Positions 52,950 through 61,556 of a stretch of DNA of 64,000 nt are shown in pieces (within the stretch, counting starts at the first letter, position 1; the number at the start of each line of letters is the position of its first letter). Where the stretch lies: NCBI GenBank assembly GCA_022496785.1, contig SNAP01000002.1, positions 124,001 to 188,000 on the forward strand, read 5' to 3'. A model generated the notes under the pieces. The model made no database searches and was not told the DNA's origin. It saw only the letters and a program-made list of their open reading frames with translations. This stretch comes from Marinilabiliaceae bacterium JC040 (lineage in GTDB: Bacteria > Bacteroidota > Bacteroidia > Bacteroidales > Marinifilaceae). Both the position numbers and the translations under genes were made by a program.

Positions 52950-54656
52950 TTATTTTAGAGTATCAACAACCTCACCACATCTCAACATAGAAGCACCAAA
53001 ATAAGGATTATTAATTTCCTTATCTGTACCTATCCAATATCCTCCCTTATCATTATTAGCCATAGGGCAAAACTTAATATACAAAGTAGAACTTCTCTTA
53101 TTCATTTTAATAAATGAAATCAAATCATTAGACAGAAAATAAAAATATGATCTTTGACTACTTATATTTTCACTAGAAGATATAGAAGTCAAATCTTTAA
53201 TCATTTTTTTAATAAGAGATCTTCCTTTCTTCGCTTTAATCTTCTTTAAATCAACCTCTTCAAGATGTGCCTTCAATTTCTTAGAATACTTTTTACAAGC
53301 TTTAAAATCATCACTCACTAAAGCATCTTTTATCTTCAAATAAGCTTTCACATAAACTGAAACATCTTCTTTCTTCATAGACATAGATTCAGACTTAGCC
53401 CCTGACTTAGATATTTTCTTATGATCATGCATACTAGAATGAGAATCCTCAGATTTATGAGTCATCATAGAAGCTTTATTATTCAATTGAGAAGCTGCAT
53501 CAATAGTAAACGCACCATTAGTAACAAGAAATTCACCTTCCTCCAAACCTGCTAGAATCTCATATCTATCACCATACTTATTACCAATCTCCACCTCTCT
53601 TAAAGAATAATTTTCATCAGAAGATTTCACATAAACAACAGAACGCTTACCAGTCCACAATACAGCTGAAGCAGGAATAATAATTTTATCAGTCTTCTGA
53701 ATATTAATTTTAGCAGAAGCAAACATTCCAGCTCTAATTTTTCCTTTAGAACTAGTCAAATTCGCTCTTAAAGTAAAAACGCGCTTATTATAATCTATAG
53801 TAGGAGAAATAAAGAATATTTTAGCACTTACTTCCTTATGAATATTAGGAACAAATATCTTCAACTTCTGACCAATTTTAAATAAAGAAATTTGATTCTC
53901 AAAGACATCTAAATCAACCCATAATTTAGATAAATCAGATAATTCCACTAAAGATTGTCCTTGTTTCACATAATCGCCCTTTGAAACAGAAATTTTAGAA
54001 ATAGTTCCACTTACATCTGAATAAATCTTAAAATTCTCTATAATCTTTTTATTCTTTTCAAGATTCTTAATTTGTTTATCACTAATCTTCCACAACTTCA
54101 ATTTTTTAACAATAGAATTATAAATTTGAGGATTAGTCTCTTTAAACTGCAAAGCAGTTAATAATTCCTCTTGAGCCTTTACTAATTTTGGAGAATAAAT
54201 AAGAGCAATAAGTTGTCCTTTACTTACAAACTCCCCTTTATAATTAATAAAAAGTTTTTCTATTCGCCCAGCTATATGGGCAGATTGAATAGATTTAGTA
54301 TTCGAATTCATTCTAATTCTACCAAACAAATCAAAATGTTCACTAATATCAGTTCTTTCAACCATACTAGTTTGGATATTAGCTAAAGCCAAAGCTTCCT
54401 TAGACAACTTAATAGATTTATTGGAATTAGACTTTGAATTTCCATCTTTCATAGGCACAAGATCCATTCCACAAATAGGGCAATCTCCTGGTTCTTTCTT
54501 AATTATTTGTGGATGCATAGAACATGTCCACAATTGTGTTTTAGCCTCTTTACTAGAAGCTTGAATATGCTTATGATTATCGTTACTACTAAAGATTAGG
54601 AATCCGACAAATACTCCTAAAAGAGTAAATGCAAGATAAATTAAATATTTTCTCAT
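52950..54656 (-). CDS. cusB: CusB-type RND adaptor with heavy-metal-binding domain and C-terminal DUF3347 domain
   Basis: Read from the ATG at 54656 it has 568 residues. A longer open frame begins at 54737, but the added 27 residues precede the natural signal anchor MRKYLIYLAFTLLGVFVG, so the internal ATG is chosen. Residues 44-69 are a heavy-metal-binding domain (WTCSMHPQ, then PGDCPICGMDLVPM). The HlyD/CusB core follows (about 85-400), then a Met/His/Ser-rich linker (SEDSHSSMHDHKK, SMSMKK) and a DUF3347 domain (about 430-568) with CPMAN, GYW and NPYFGASMLRCGEV, which can bind copper. It joins pump and channel and delivers metal. It lies 7 nt upstream of the permease gene. Confidence 0.88.
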   Translation of the reverse strand: MRKYLIYLAFTLLGVFVGFLIFSSNDNHKHIQASSKEAKTQLWTCSMHPQIIKKEPGDCPICGMDLVPMKDGNSKSNSNKSIKLSKEALALANIQTSMVERTDISEHFDLFGRIRMNSNTKSIQSAHIAGRIEKLFINYKGEFVSKGQLIALIYSPKLVKAQEELLTALQFKETNPQIYNSIVKKLKLWKISDKQIKNLEKNKKIIENFKIYSDVSGTISKISVSKGDYVKQGQSLVELSDLSKLWVDLDVFENQISLFKIGQKLKIFVPNIHKEVSAKIFFISPTIDYNKRVFTLRANLTSSKGKIRAGMFASAKINIQKTDKIIIPASAVLWTGKRSVVYVKSSDENYSLREVEIGNKYGDRYEILAGLEEGEFLVTNGAFTIDAASQLNNKASMMTHKSEDSHSSMHDHKKISKSGAKSESMSMKKEDVSVYVKAYLKIKDALVSDDFKACKKYSKKLKAHLEEVDLKKIKAKKGRSLIKKMIKDLTSISSSENISSQRSYFYFLSNDLISFIKMNKRSSTLYIKFCPMANNDKGGYWIGTDKEINNPYFGASMLRCGEVVDTLK

Positions 54657-54707
54657 ACAAATATAATTAATAGGTGTACATTCAAATTTATGAAAAAAAA
54701 GAGTACA

Positions 54708-54729
54708 GTGTGTTATAATAAAAACACAC
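54708..54729 (-). repeat. Hairpin in the spacer between the DUF3347 gene and cusB
   Basis: GTGTGTT and AACACAC pair across an 8-nt loop, 25 nt after the DUF3347 stop. A related GTGT/ACAC hairpin occurs in the previous spacer (55330-55355). It could mark mRNA processing or partial termination. Confidence 0.4.
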
Positions 54730-54753
54730 CATACCATTTTTATAAATTATTTT

Positions 54754-55275
54754 CTATTTGATAGTTTCTTTTATTCTCCCACATTTAAGCATTCGAGATC
54801 CAAAATAAGGATTTCTAATTTCCTCATCTTTACTCAACCACGAAGCTCCTTTACCTCCATTTGCCATAGGACAAAATTGAAGATACACAGTAGAAGTATA
54901 ATCGTACACACCTAATAAACTATATAATCCATCAGATATCTTTTTAAAAGCTTTTCTTTGATTTTTTATATCTTTTGATTCTAGAATATTCTTTAAATTT
55001 ATATCAAGAATCTTTTTTACTTTTTTATACTCTTTTCTTATACTAGAATCTAAATCCACCAATAATATAGCCTTAATTGCAGCTTGCATTTCTTTTGCAT
55101 GATTTATCGATTCTTTATTATTATCATTCACATAATCATTCTTTAAAGAAAAATATAAATCATATATCTTCTTAATAGAAGTAAACTTATAAGATTCATT
55201 AGCACTAGCTTGAGTGTTAATAGTCAATAAACTAATCAATAATATCAACAGTGGTAAAATATATTTAATTTTCAT
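54754..55275 (-). CDS. Periplasmic DUF3347 protein
   Basis: This 173-residue protein has a signal peptide (cleavage near residue 24, TQASA) and one DUF3347 domain. Its C-terminal CPMANGGKGASWLS and NPYFGSRMLKCG motifs match those at the end of the neighbouring CusB-like adaptor almost residue for residue. The two Cys, two Met and flanking residues could form a copper site. It probably carries copper or silver in the periplasm and hands it to the adaptor. It is the second gene of the operon. Confidence 0.82.
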   Translation of the reverse strand: MKIKYILPLLILLISLLTINTQASANESYKFTSIKKIYDLYFSLKNDYVNDNNKESINHAKEMQAAIKAILLVDLDSSIRKEYKKVKKILDINLKNILESKDIKNQRKAFKKISDGLYSLLGVYDYTSTVYLQFCPMANGGKGASWLSKDEEIRNPYFGSRMLKCGRIKETIK

Positions 55276-55329
55276 AATAATTCATTTTTTATATTAATAA
55301 TTTATGCACATAAACGTACAGTATTTAGA

Positions 55330-55355
55330 GTGTAGTACTATACAATAGTACACAC
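55330..55355 (-). repeat. Hairpin in the spacer between the Cys-rich gene and the DUF3347 gene
   Basis: GTGT-A-GTACTA pairs with TAGTAC-ACAC around a TACAA loop, with one bulged base. It is 28 nt after the Cys-rich gene and lacks a U-tract, so it looks like an RNA-processing or attenuation element and not a strong terminator. Confidence 0.45.
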
Positions 55356-55382
55356 CTCTCCCATTATTTAAAATTTGAATTA

Positions 55383-55766
55383 TTATATTTTAGGCGGAAG
55401 CCAAATATTAAGATAAATCTCCTTATAAAAAGCTTCTTCATATAAAGAGAAATGATAATCTTCAAAATTATCAATAAATTCATCATCAAAAACAGACATT
55501 AAAGAGAAAGCTGTTTTTACAATATGAAGACAATTACATGATGAATTACAATTATTTTTTCTACAATCCCCTCCTTTTTTAGAGGCACAACAACATCCAC
55601 AATTACATTGTTTTTTTTCAATATCAACATCATTAGATACACTCTTAGATTGTTTAATTACTATTTCAGTAGTCTTAGATTTATGCATATCGCAAGCCTT
55701 TGTCTCTTCAGAAAAGACAAAAACTAAAGTAAAACATAAAAACAATATCAAAGAGTATAATCTCAT
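55383..55766 (-). CDS. Secreted cysteine-cluster protein (metallothionein-like segment)
   Basis: This 127-residue protein has a signal peptide (hydrophobic to about residue 19). Nine cysteines lie in residues 54-79: CNCGCCC, then C68, C73 and C77-N-C79. The pattern resembles a metallothionein cluster set inside a longer exported protein. The C-terminal 45 residues are aromatic and acidic (FDDEFIDNFEDYHF) and have no known domain. As the first gene of the Cus-type operon it probably binds Cu(I) or Ag(I) in the periplasm or at the surface. I know no named family for it. Confidence 0.75.
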   Translation of the reverse strand: MRLYSLILFLCFTLVFVFSEETKACDMHKSKTTEIVIKQSKSVSNDVDIEKKQCNCGCCCASKKGGDCRKNNCNSSCNCLHIVKTAFSLMSVFDDEFIDNFEDYHFSLYEEAFYKEIYLNIWLPPKI

Positions 55767-55799
55767 ATTTCTAAATTGGAATTATTGTATTCAATAAGT

Positions 55800-55807
55800 C
55801 AAATATA
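55800..55807 (-). promoter_or_regulatory. -7 promoter element (TATATTTG) of the Cus-type operon
   Basis: Exact TAnnTTTG match on the minus strand, 34 nt before the ATG at 55766. No TACAnnTGTA palindrome is seen next to it. Confidence 0.5.
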
Positions 55808-55882
55808 TATCAATTATTCTATTGAACAAACAAATTATAAATTTTTAAGAAAAAGATAAGAATAGTTAAGAGAATAAATTGA

Positions 55883-56503
55883 TCATCTATTTATTTTCTT
55901 TTTTAAAAAATATAATATTATTCCACAATATGGCTGATACTTACCATTCACCTTCTTTGAATACATATCATACAAATTCTTTAAATTTGATCTTTTCCAG
56001 TTTTTCTCCTTAATAGTTTTTATAAATCCCATAAGCGCAGCTCTTCTATTATCTAAAAGATAGCCTTCATTTAATCTCACTATTTTATTAATTTCATAAT
56101 TCCATTCTTCATTTGAAGAGCGTATTACTCCATCTTTACTTCCATATGAAATAGTATCAATAAATCTTGAATCAAGAGGAGTAAAAGAAATAAGTTCATC
56201 ACCTTTAGCTAAATCACAAGAAAATATATTTCCATTATGTCCATCACAACAAAGAACCATATTTGAATAATCTAACTCTAATTCTTTGTATTTAGATCTA
56301 GGTTTTATATGTTCAATTCTATTTTGAGCATTATTCGAACTCTCATCATCCAATTTTTTCATACAATAAGCACAAATTCCACCTTGCTCATCATATAATG
56401 CTTTTCTTAAATAAGGTTGAGATTGATATTCTGCACCTTCAGTTTCTCTATATTTTTTCCATTCTTGTGGTTCTTTATTCTTTTTAATCAATATCATCAT
56501 CAT
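55883..56503 (-). CDS. ptuB: Septu-type HNH endonuclease PtuB
   Basis: This 206-residue protein is counted from the first ATG at 56503; a longer frame begins at a TTG, and ATG codons at 56500 and 56497 are further options. It has the PtuB/TIGR02646 HNH layout: GGICAYCMKKL (zinc C-x2-C), RIEHIKPRSKY (the EHI/H active site), and LDYSNMVLCCDGHNG. It is the effector nuclease that cuts nucleic acid when the partner ATPase is triggered by phage. Its reading frame overlaps the ATPase stop by 20 nt within a GAT/ATG repeat, so the two are made together. Confidence 0.82.
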   Translation of the reverse strand: MMMILIKKNKEPQEWKKYRETEGAEYQSQPYLRKALYDEQGGICAYCMKKLDDESSNNAQNRIEHIKPRSKYKELELDYSNMVLCCDGHNGNIFSCDLAKGDELISFTPLDSRFIDTISYGSKDGVIRSSNEEWNYEINKIVRLNEGYLLDNRRAALMGFIKTIKEKNWKRSNLKNLYDMYSKKVNGKYQPYCGIILYFLKKKINR

Positions 56504-57839
56504 CAATTAAAAAGTTCAACATTGTCTCAGCTTCAGATAATTCTGGAATTTTGTCTTCAAATATTTGCTTCATTGCATATAGCAGGTCTTTACCTTCATT
56601 ATACTTCCCTTCATCAATATAATTAAATAACTGAGTTAATTTCTTTTCAACAGAAATAGCTCTAGGCACAACTCCAAGTTCATTCTTTGTAAGAGTAGAG
56701 ATATCAACTCCATAAGTATTAATAGTATTTACGAAATAACCCTTTTCTTCACAAAAACTCAATTTAAGAACTTGATTGTAATCATTTGACTCAACTCCAG
56801 TCATTACCATTGGAGCATGTGAACTAATAATAAATTGAATCATAGGAAAAGCGTTTCTTAATCCTTTAATAACTAAAGATTGTAAACTTGGATGCAGGTG
56901 CAAATCTATTTCATCTATTAATACTGTTCCTCTAGTCTTTATAGAAGCATCCCTACCGAAAATATTCTTATTTAATAAAGCACTTCTAAATGCAATATCA
57001 ATAACAATATTTATTAACCTTCTATATCCATCAGATAAATATTTCGATTCTATTTCTCTACCATCAATAAAAGTAAAATACACAGCATTTTTAATAGGGC
57101 GAATATGTATTTCTTTAAAAATATTACAACCATTTTCACCTAATCCATCAATAATAGCTTTAGAAACAATATCGACTTCTAGATTTTCTTGATCTTTTTC
57201 TTTTAAAACTAACAGACGTTTAATCCAATATTTAAAAAATCCATCTCCATCAAGACACTCATAATATCCAAAAGAAGGTTTATGAATATATTCATAAAAT
57301 TTTCCAGAATCCAATTTTCTTTTAGAATGAATATCTTCTGTTGAAAAACTAGCAAAAAGAGGTAAATCAATCATTTGTCCTTCACTTGTTACAAACGTAT
57401 CATATAATAAAGATGAAGCTTCTTTTAATTCTTTAATACCAGAAATTAGTGGTTTAGAATTTTTCTTACTATTTTTTTCGATAACAAAAGGAAAAGAATC
57501 AGAACCCTCCAATAAATTAAAATCAAAAAGATTAGCTTGAGATGCTTTCTTTAATTTTTCTCCAAAAATATTATCAGTATCAAAAAATAAATTTATAGAT
57601 TTTTCAGGCAATAATATATCATCTACAATTTCTTGATGAAAATCATCTACACTAGGATTCAACCAACTTGTATTTTCATCACTAAACCCCGAAAAGAATG
57701 AACTCAAAATATATTTACAAGCTTTTAAAATAGAAGTTTTACCTGTTGCATTATCTCCAACTAGTAAATTAACTCCCTTTTTAAAATTTATTGTTTGTTC
57801 TGAATAACATCTAAAATTCTGTATTTTAATTTTCTTCAT
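56484..57839 (-). CDS. ptuA: Septu-type ATPase PtuA
   Basis: This 451-residue ABC/SMC-type ATPase of the AAA_15/AAA_21 group has Walker A GDNATGKTS at about 29-37, a signature-like segment YLSDGYRRLINI at about 265-276, Walker B VLIDEIDLHLHPSLQ, and an H-loop in IISSHAPMVM. The C-terminal helical region (IDEGKYNEGKDLLYAMKQIFE) matches PtuA proteins. With the HNH protein it forms the type I Septu pair. ATP binding restrains the complex, and a fall in ATP during infection is thought to release nuclease activity. Its -7 element is TAACTTTG at 57938-57945. No recombinase or tRNA flanks it. Confidence 0.85.
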   Translation of the reverse strand: MKKIKIQNFRCYSEQTINFKKGVNLLVGDNATGKTSILKACKYILSSFFSGFSDENTSWLNPSVDDFHQEIVDDILLPEKSINLFFDTDNIFGEKLKKASQANLFDFNLLEGSDSFPFVIEKNSKKNSKPLISGIKELKEASSLLYDTFVTSEGQMIDLPLFASFSTEDIHSKRKLDSGKFYEYIHKPSFGYYECLDGDGFFKYWIKRLLVLKEKDQENLEVDIVSKAIIDGLGENGCNIFKEIHIRPIKNAVYFTFIDGREIESKYLSDGYRRLINIVIDIAFRSALLNKNIFGRDASIKTRGTVLIDEIDLHLHPSLQSLVIKGLRNAFPMIQFIISSHAPMVMTGVESNDYNQVLKLSFCEEKGYFVNTINTYGVDISTLTKNELGVVPRAISVEKKLTQLFNYIDEGKYNEGKDLLYAMKQIFEDKIPELSEAETMLNFLIDDDDID

Positions 57840-58165
57840 AAAAATATATTCAAGATTTAAATACCAATAATAATCAATTTAATAATAAAGTCTTAAACCA
57901 TCAAGCAATAATTTTATAATTCTTGCAAGTTCAAGTACAAAGTTAAATATATAAAAGATAATAACATACTTAAAATTTATAATTCTACTATATACTTTAT
58001 TGGAAATCTCTAAAACATTTATTAAATTCACAAACATAAAATCTAAAAAGTCTAATTCAGATAAAGACTAAATGCTAAATCTCACAGCATAATACACAAG
58101 ACGCCATATCAGCGCAAAAAACAAAACGCAAAAAATTATTATTTACTACTAATATTAACTAAATT
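57840..58165. other. 326-bp divergent intergenic region
   Basis: It holds the -7 element of ptuA and the unrecognised promoter of the nucleotidase gene. No open frame of note, hairpin or repeat was seen. Confidence 0.6.
57938..57945 (-). promoter_or_regulatory. -7 promoter element (TAACTTTG) of ptuA-ptuB
   Basis: Exact TAnnTTTG match on the minus strand, 99 nt before the ATG at 57839, implying a leader of about 90 nt. Confidence 0.45.
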
Positions 58166-58645
58166 ATGAATAGAACGAAAAAAATACTCTACATAGATAT
58201 GGATGGAGTAATAGTTGACTTTCAGTCAGGAATAGATCAACTAGATGAAAAAACACAAAAAGAATACGAAGGACGACTAGACGAAGTCCCAGGAATCTTT
58301 AGTCTAATGAAACCATGGAAAGGTGCGATAGAAACAATAAAAGAACTTAAGAAATACTACGACATCTACATACTATCAACTGCTCCATGGGAAAACCCAA
58401 GTGCATGGTCCGATAAACTAATATGGATAAAGAAATATTTGGAACCAGAAATGCACAAACGACTAATACTAAGCCATAACAAACATTTAAACATGGGTGA
58501 TTTTCTTATTGATGATAGGACAGCCAACGGAGCCGACAGATTCACAGGAAAACATCTTCATTTCAATACAAAAGAATTTCCAAATTGGAATTATATAAAA
58601 GATTTTCTTCACGCAGAATATATAGAATCTGTAATTAAAGATTAA
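58166..58645 (+). CDS. 5'(3')-deoxyribonucleotidase (NT5C-type HAD phosphatase)
   Basis: This 159-residue HAD-fold phosphatase has its nucleophile and acid in DMDGVIVDF (D11 and D13), the middle motif STAPW at about 75 and the late metal-binding DDR in LIDDRTANGA. It dephosphorylates deoxyribonucleoside 5'-monophosphates, mainly dUMP and dTMP in related enzymes, in the cytoplasm. It stands between the Septu pair and a lipoprotein hydrolase, pointing away from the former and towards the latter. A hairpin terminator follows. Confidence 0.85.
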   Translation: MNRTKKILYIDMDGVIVDFQSGIDQLDEKTQKEYEGRLDEVPGIFSLMKPWKGAIETIKELKKYYDIYILSTAPWENPSAWSDKLIWIKKYLEPEMHKRLILSHNKHLNMGDFLIDDRTANGADRFTGKHLHFNTKEFPNWNYIKDFLHAEYIESVIKD

Positions 58646-58648
58646 AAA

Positions 58649-58686
58649 AACAAAGGCTGCAATATAAATCAATTGCAGCCTTTGTT
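58649..58686. terminator. Bidirectional intrinsic terminator
   Basis: A perfect 15-bp stem (AACAAAGGCTGCAAT / ATTGCAGCCTTTGTT) with an 8-nt loop sits 3 nt after the nucleotidase stop and 46 nt from the opposite stop. An A-run precedes it, giving a U-tract on the minus strand. Confidence 0.85.
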
Positions 58687-58732
58687 AAATCATAAAATCC
58701 TATTATAGAAATCTTTAAAACAAAATCCCATA

Positions 58733-60169
58733 CTATTTCAAAGAAGATAAATCTACTTCAACAGAAGCAGGATAAAGTCTATCAGGATCAAAAAATGCAG
58801 CACACGACTCCACGATATTCTTTCTTGATAATTTAAGCATACCTCTAAAAGCAAGCTGACCATTAACACTAATAGAAACCTCATTATTTAAATCTACCAA
58901 CTTATCATTAAAATAAATTACCACTTTACCTTTATTTGCAGGCACATAAGTTCTATCATACTTCATACCGATACCCCATCTTTGATCTTTTTCTGTTGCA
59001 GTATAAGTCATTTCACTAACTTTCAAAGAAACGCTATTACCATTTATTTGCATCTCATAATACGATCTTGTATTATCATCAGCATTAGAACGCTCTTTAA
59101 CCAAAAGATTATAGAATTTATCTCTATATCTTCCATCCATAGGGAAATTCTCCCAACTCACGAATTTAGGATAAGGATTTCTTTTATACTTTCTAAGCCA
59201 AGGAGTAGTAGGAAAATAATCAATACCATGTCCCATACCTGGAATAATATCAATAAAATGTACAAAAGAACCAGGATATTTAGCTTCAAAAGCATCAAAT
59301 CTATCTTTAGCAGTCTTAGTAAACTGATTACGATAAAAACCATAATCTTCTGCACCAGTACGTAAAGAAAAAGCAATATTTCTACAATTCTCAACAGGAG
59401 CATTAATTAAAGGTTCACCTCCTGCCATAGGACCTGCACCTGCAAGATAATCAGCATAGAAAGAAGCTAAACGTTGACTTCCATAACCACCCTCTGATAT
59501 ACCCATAAAGTACACTTTATTCTGATCGATATCACCAGTAATAAAAGATAAACGCAGTAATTTCTCCCAAGCAAACTGCTTAGATTTATGCCACCATCTA
59601 TAAGCTCTCATACTAGGAATCTGAGGAACAAAATAAGCAGAAGGACCATCTTTAAATTGATTAGCTAAAGAGATACCAGCACTCCACTCACTATTTTTAT
59701 CACCAGAACCATGTAAGTAAATAAATAAAGGATATCCATCATTAGGTTTAACACCTTTACTTCCCCAATAATAAGGCATCACAACATTAGCTTCCAAATT
59801 TTGAGGTAAAGGCCAATTATCATGATTTTTATCTGCTAAAGCAGCTAAATCAATCAATTTCTTTTCACTGAAAGAAGCATTTGCATTCTTCCAAATCTCC
59901 CAAATCTTATCCTGTTCAGCTTTTAAATCATCTAAACGTATTTCATCATTCACTGTATAGGTAATATTTTTTTCAGATAAGACATCAGAAAAATATGTTT
60001 GTATATTAGCAATCTCATCATCAGATAGTTCATTCTTTTCATCCTGCTCTATGTCAGTTTTTGTCTCTGGCTTCTGATTATCAATATTTGTCTTCTTAGA
60101 ACAACCTGAACAAGCGATCAGGAATGTAGCTAAAAACAACAGATTTAAAAGGTAATTCTTGTTTTTCAT
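58733..60169 (-). CDS. Lipoprotein alpha/beta hydrolase (esterase / PHB-depolymerase-like)
   Basis: This 478-residue protein has a lipobox at C20 (FLIAC-SGC). The alpha/beta hydrolase domain spans about 120-330: oxyanion-type YLHGSGD, nucleophile elbow GISEGG with the catalytic Ser, and a late GMGHGIDYFP with the likely catalytic His. The C-terminal 130 residues are beta-rich and may bind substrate. It should sit on the outer membrane and hydrolyse an ester, perhaps a polysaccharide side group or polyester; the substrate is not evident. It is monocistronic with a -7 element at 60206-60213. Confidence 0.85.
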   Translation of the reverse strand: MKNKNYLLNLLFLATFLIACSGCSKKTNIDNQKPETKTDIEQDEKNELSDDEIANIQTYFSDVLSEKNITYTVNDEIRLDDLKAEQDKIWEIWKNANASFSEKKLIDLAALADKNHDNWPLPQNLEANVVMPYYWGSKGVKPNDGYPLFIYLHGSGDKNSEWSAGISLANQFKDGPSAYFVPQIPSMRAYRWWHKSKQFAWEKLLRLSFITGDIDQNKVYFMGISEGGYGSQRLASFYADYLAGAGPMAGGEPLINAPVENCRNIAFSLRTGAEDYGFYRNQFTKTAKDRFDAFEAKYPGSFVHFIDIIPGMGHGIDYFPTTPWLRKYKRNPYPKFVSWENFPMDGRYRDKFYNLLVKERSNADDNTRSYYEMQINGNSVSLKVSEMTYTATEKDQRWGIGMKYDRTYVPANKGKVVIYFNDKLVDLNNEVSISVNGQLAFRGMLKLSRKNIVESCAAFFDPDRLYPASVEVDLSSLK

Positions 60170-60205
60170 GTTTTACAAATTCATTAATATTTATACTTTC
60201 AATAT

Positions 60206-60213
60206 CAAAAGTA
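60206..60213 (-). promoter_or_regulatory. -7 promoter element (TACTTTTG) of the hydrolase gene
   Basis: Exact TAnnTTTG match on the minus strand, 37 nt before the ATG at 60169. Confidence 0.45.
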
Positions 60214-60317
60214 ACAAAATAATTAATATTAAGACTTACTTCTTTATAATATATTAACTAGAGATATTATCAACTAATAATATTAGTAGTTAGATAAAAG
60301 ATTTAATTTATTATAGA

Positions 60318-61439
60318 TTAGAATGTTTCATAAATATGTAATTTAAAACTAGCTTTAAATCCTCCTTCTAAAGTATGAGCAGTAAGAACTACATCACCAG
60401 CTTTTAAAGCTTTAATATTATTTCCATCGATATATACATGATATTTTTTATCAACAGTCCAATGTATTGTTTTATTTGTTGCATTATAAGGTACAATAAT
60501 AGGATCTACGTTAATAGTTTGTCCTTCTCCCATTGAATAAGCTTCAAATGGTAATATTATTCCTGTAACATCAACATGTCGTTTTAAAACACTTAAATGG
60601 AAAGTATCTCTTAATTTATACTCGTCTGATACTCCAATAATATCAACATCTCCTTCAATTAAAGCATGAATCTTCCCTTTTTGATCAACAGTAGCAATCT
60701 TTTCATCAGCTGAATACCATCTATTAGTTAACTTTTCTGTACACGAAAATGGTAATACAAAAGTGCTTATCTGAAAATATTCTCCTTCATAAAGTCTTTT
60801 TTTATTTGGAGCAAAATAAAAAGATTCTGGAATCACCTTAACTTCAACATCACAAAGAGCTTTTATTTTTCTATCTTTAGATATCAGCATTATTTTAGTA
60901 TGACCTCCACCATTAGCAATAACTTTTCCATCCTTATCTACCGATACCACATCTGTATTATAAGATTCCCAGTAAACATCTTTTTCAGTAGTATTTTCTG
61001 GATAAATTTCATAATTCAATTTTATAGACTCTCCTTTCAAAAGAGAAATATTCTTTTTATCAAGAGTTATCTTAGATATTGGTATTATTAGTTTACTAAC
61101 CTTTAGATTATATGTTTCCTTTACATTACCGTTTTCAGAAGTCAAAATAATATTAGTATATCCTTCTTTTAAAGCTGTTATCAAACCTGATTCATCTATA
61201 CTAGCTATTTCTTGGTGTTCAGATTTCCAATGTACAATTTTATTTGTGGCATTCTTAGGATATATTATAGGTTCAACTTTTTGAGTTGTTCCAATTTTCA
61301 TATCTCTAATCTTTAAATTAAAATCTAAACTCACAATATCAATATTAGTACTTGAATCCTTTTTACATGAAACAAGAGAGAATAATATTAATAAAGATAT
61401 TACTAAAAGAGATTGTCTTCTTATACAGTATACTTTCAT
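60318..61439 (-). CDS. Lipoprotein of four BIG2 repeats
   Basis: This 373-residue lipoprotein has a lipobox at C25 (SLVSC-KKD). Apart from the signal it consists of four BIG2 Ig-like repeats, at about 38-112, 118-202, 205-288 and 290-373. Each has the I-x-P-x-N-x-T-x-K, W-x-S, V/A-x-V/I-D and G-x-I/V-x-A pattern; the third is the most divergent (FSCTEK in place of the NATNK turn). There is no catalytic domain. It is probably a surface rod or adhesin. A second protein of the same make-up lies 117 nt upstream. The promoter is not clear: the best match, TACATTCG at 61463-61470, has one mismatch. Confidence 0.85.
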   Translation of the reverse strand: MKVYCIRRQSLLVISLLILFSLVSCKKDSSTNIDIVSLDFNLKIRDMKIGTTQKVEPIIYPKNATNKIVHWKSEHQEIASIDESGLITALKEGYTNIILTSENGNVKETYNLKVSKLIIPISKITLDKKNISLLKGESIKLNYEIYPENTTEKDVYWESYNTDVVSVDKDGKVIANGGGHTKIMLISKDRKIKALCDVEVKVIPESFYFAPNKKRLYEGEYFQISTFVLPFSCTEKLTNRWYSADEKIATVDQKGKIHALIEGDVDIIGVSDEYKLRDTFHLSVLKRHVDVTGIILPFEAYSMGEGQTINVDPIIVPYNATNKTIHWTVDKKYHVYIDGNNIKALKAGDVVLTAHTLEGGFKASFKLHIYETF

Positions 61440-61515
61440 CTTATTAATTTAAAAAATTCTTGCGAATGTAAATTAGAAAAGTATTAAATACAAATTAATA
61501 ACATGCATTATGATA

Positions 61516-61546
61516 TTATTAAGATATTTACAAAACATCTTAATAA
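61516..61546 (-). terminator. Hairpin after the three-repeat BIG2 lipoprotein
   Basis: A perfect 10-bp stem (TTATTAAGAT / ATCTTAATAA) with an 11-nt loop starts 10 nt after the stop at 61557. AT-rich and without a long U-run, so it is moderate evidence only. Confidence 0.4.
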
Positions 61547-61556
61547 CTTAATCACT

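Noticed and set aside
54657-54737. A 27-residue extension of the CusB-like adaptor
   Set aside because: It precedes a normal signal anchor beginning at an ATG and lies over a spacer with a hairpin.
60241-60300. Imperfect inverted repeat CAACTAATAATATTAGTAGTTAG
   Set aside because: The arms do not pair cleanly and the region is very AT-rich, so chance is a sufficient explanation.
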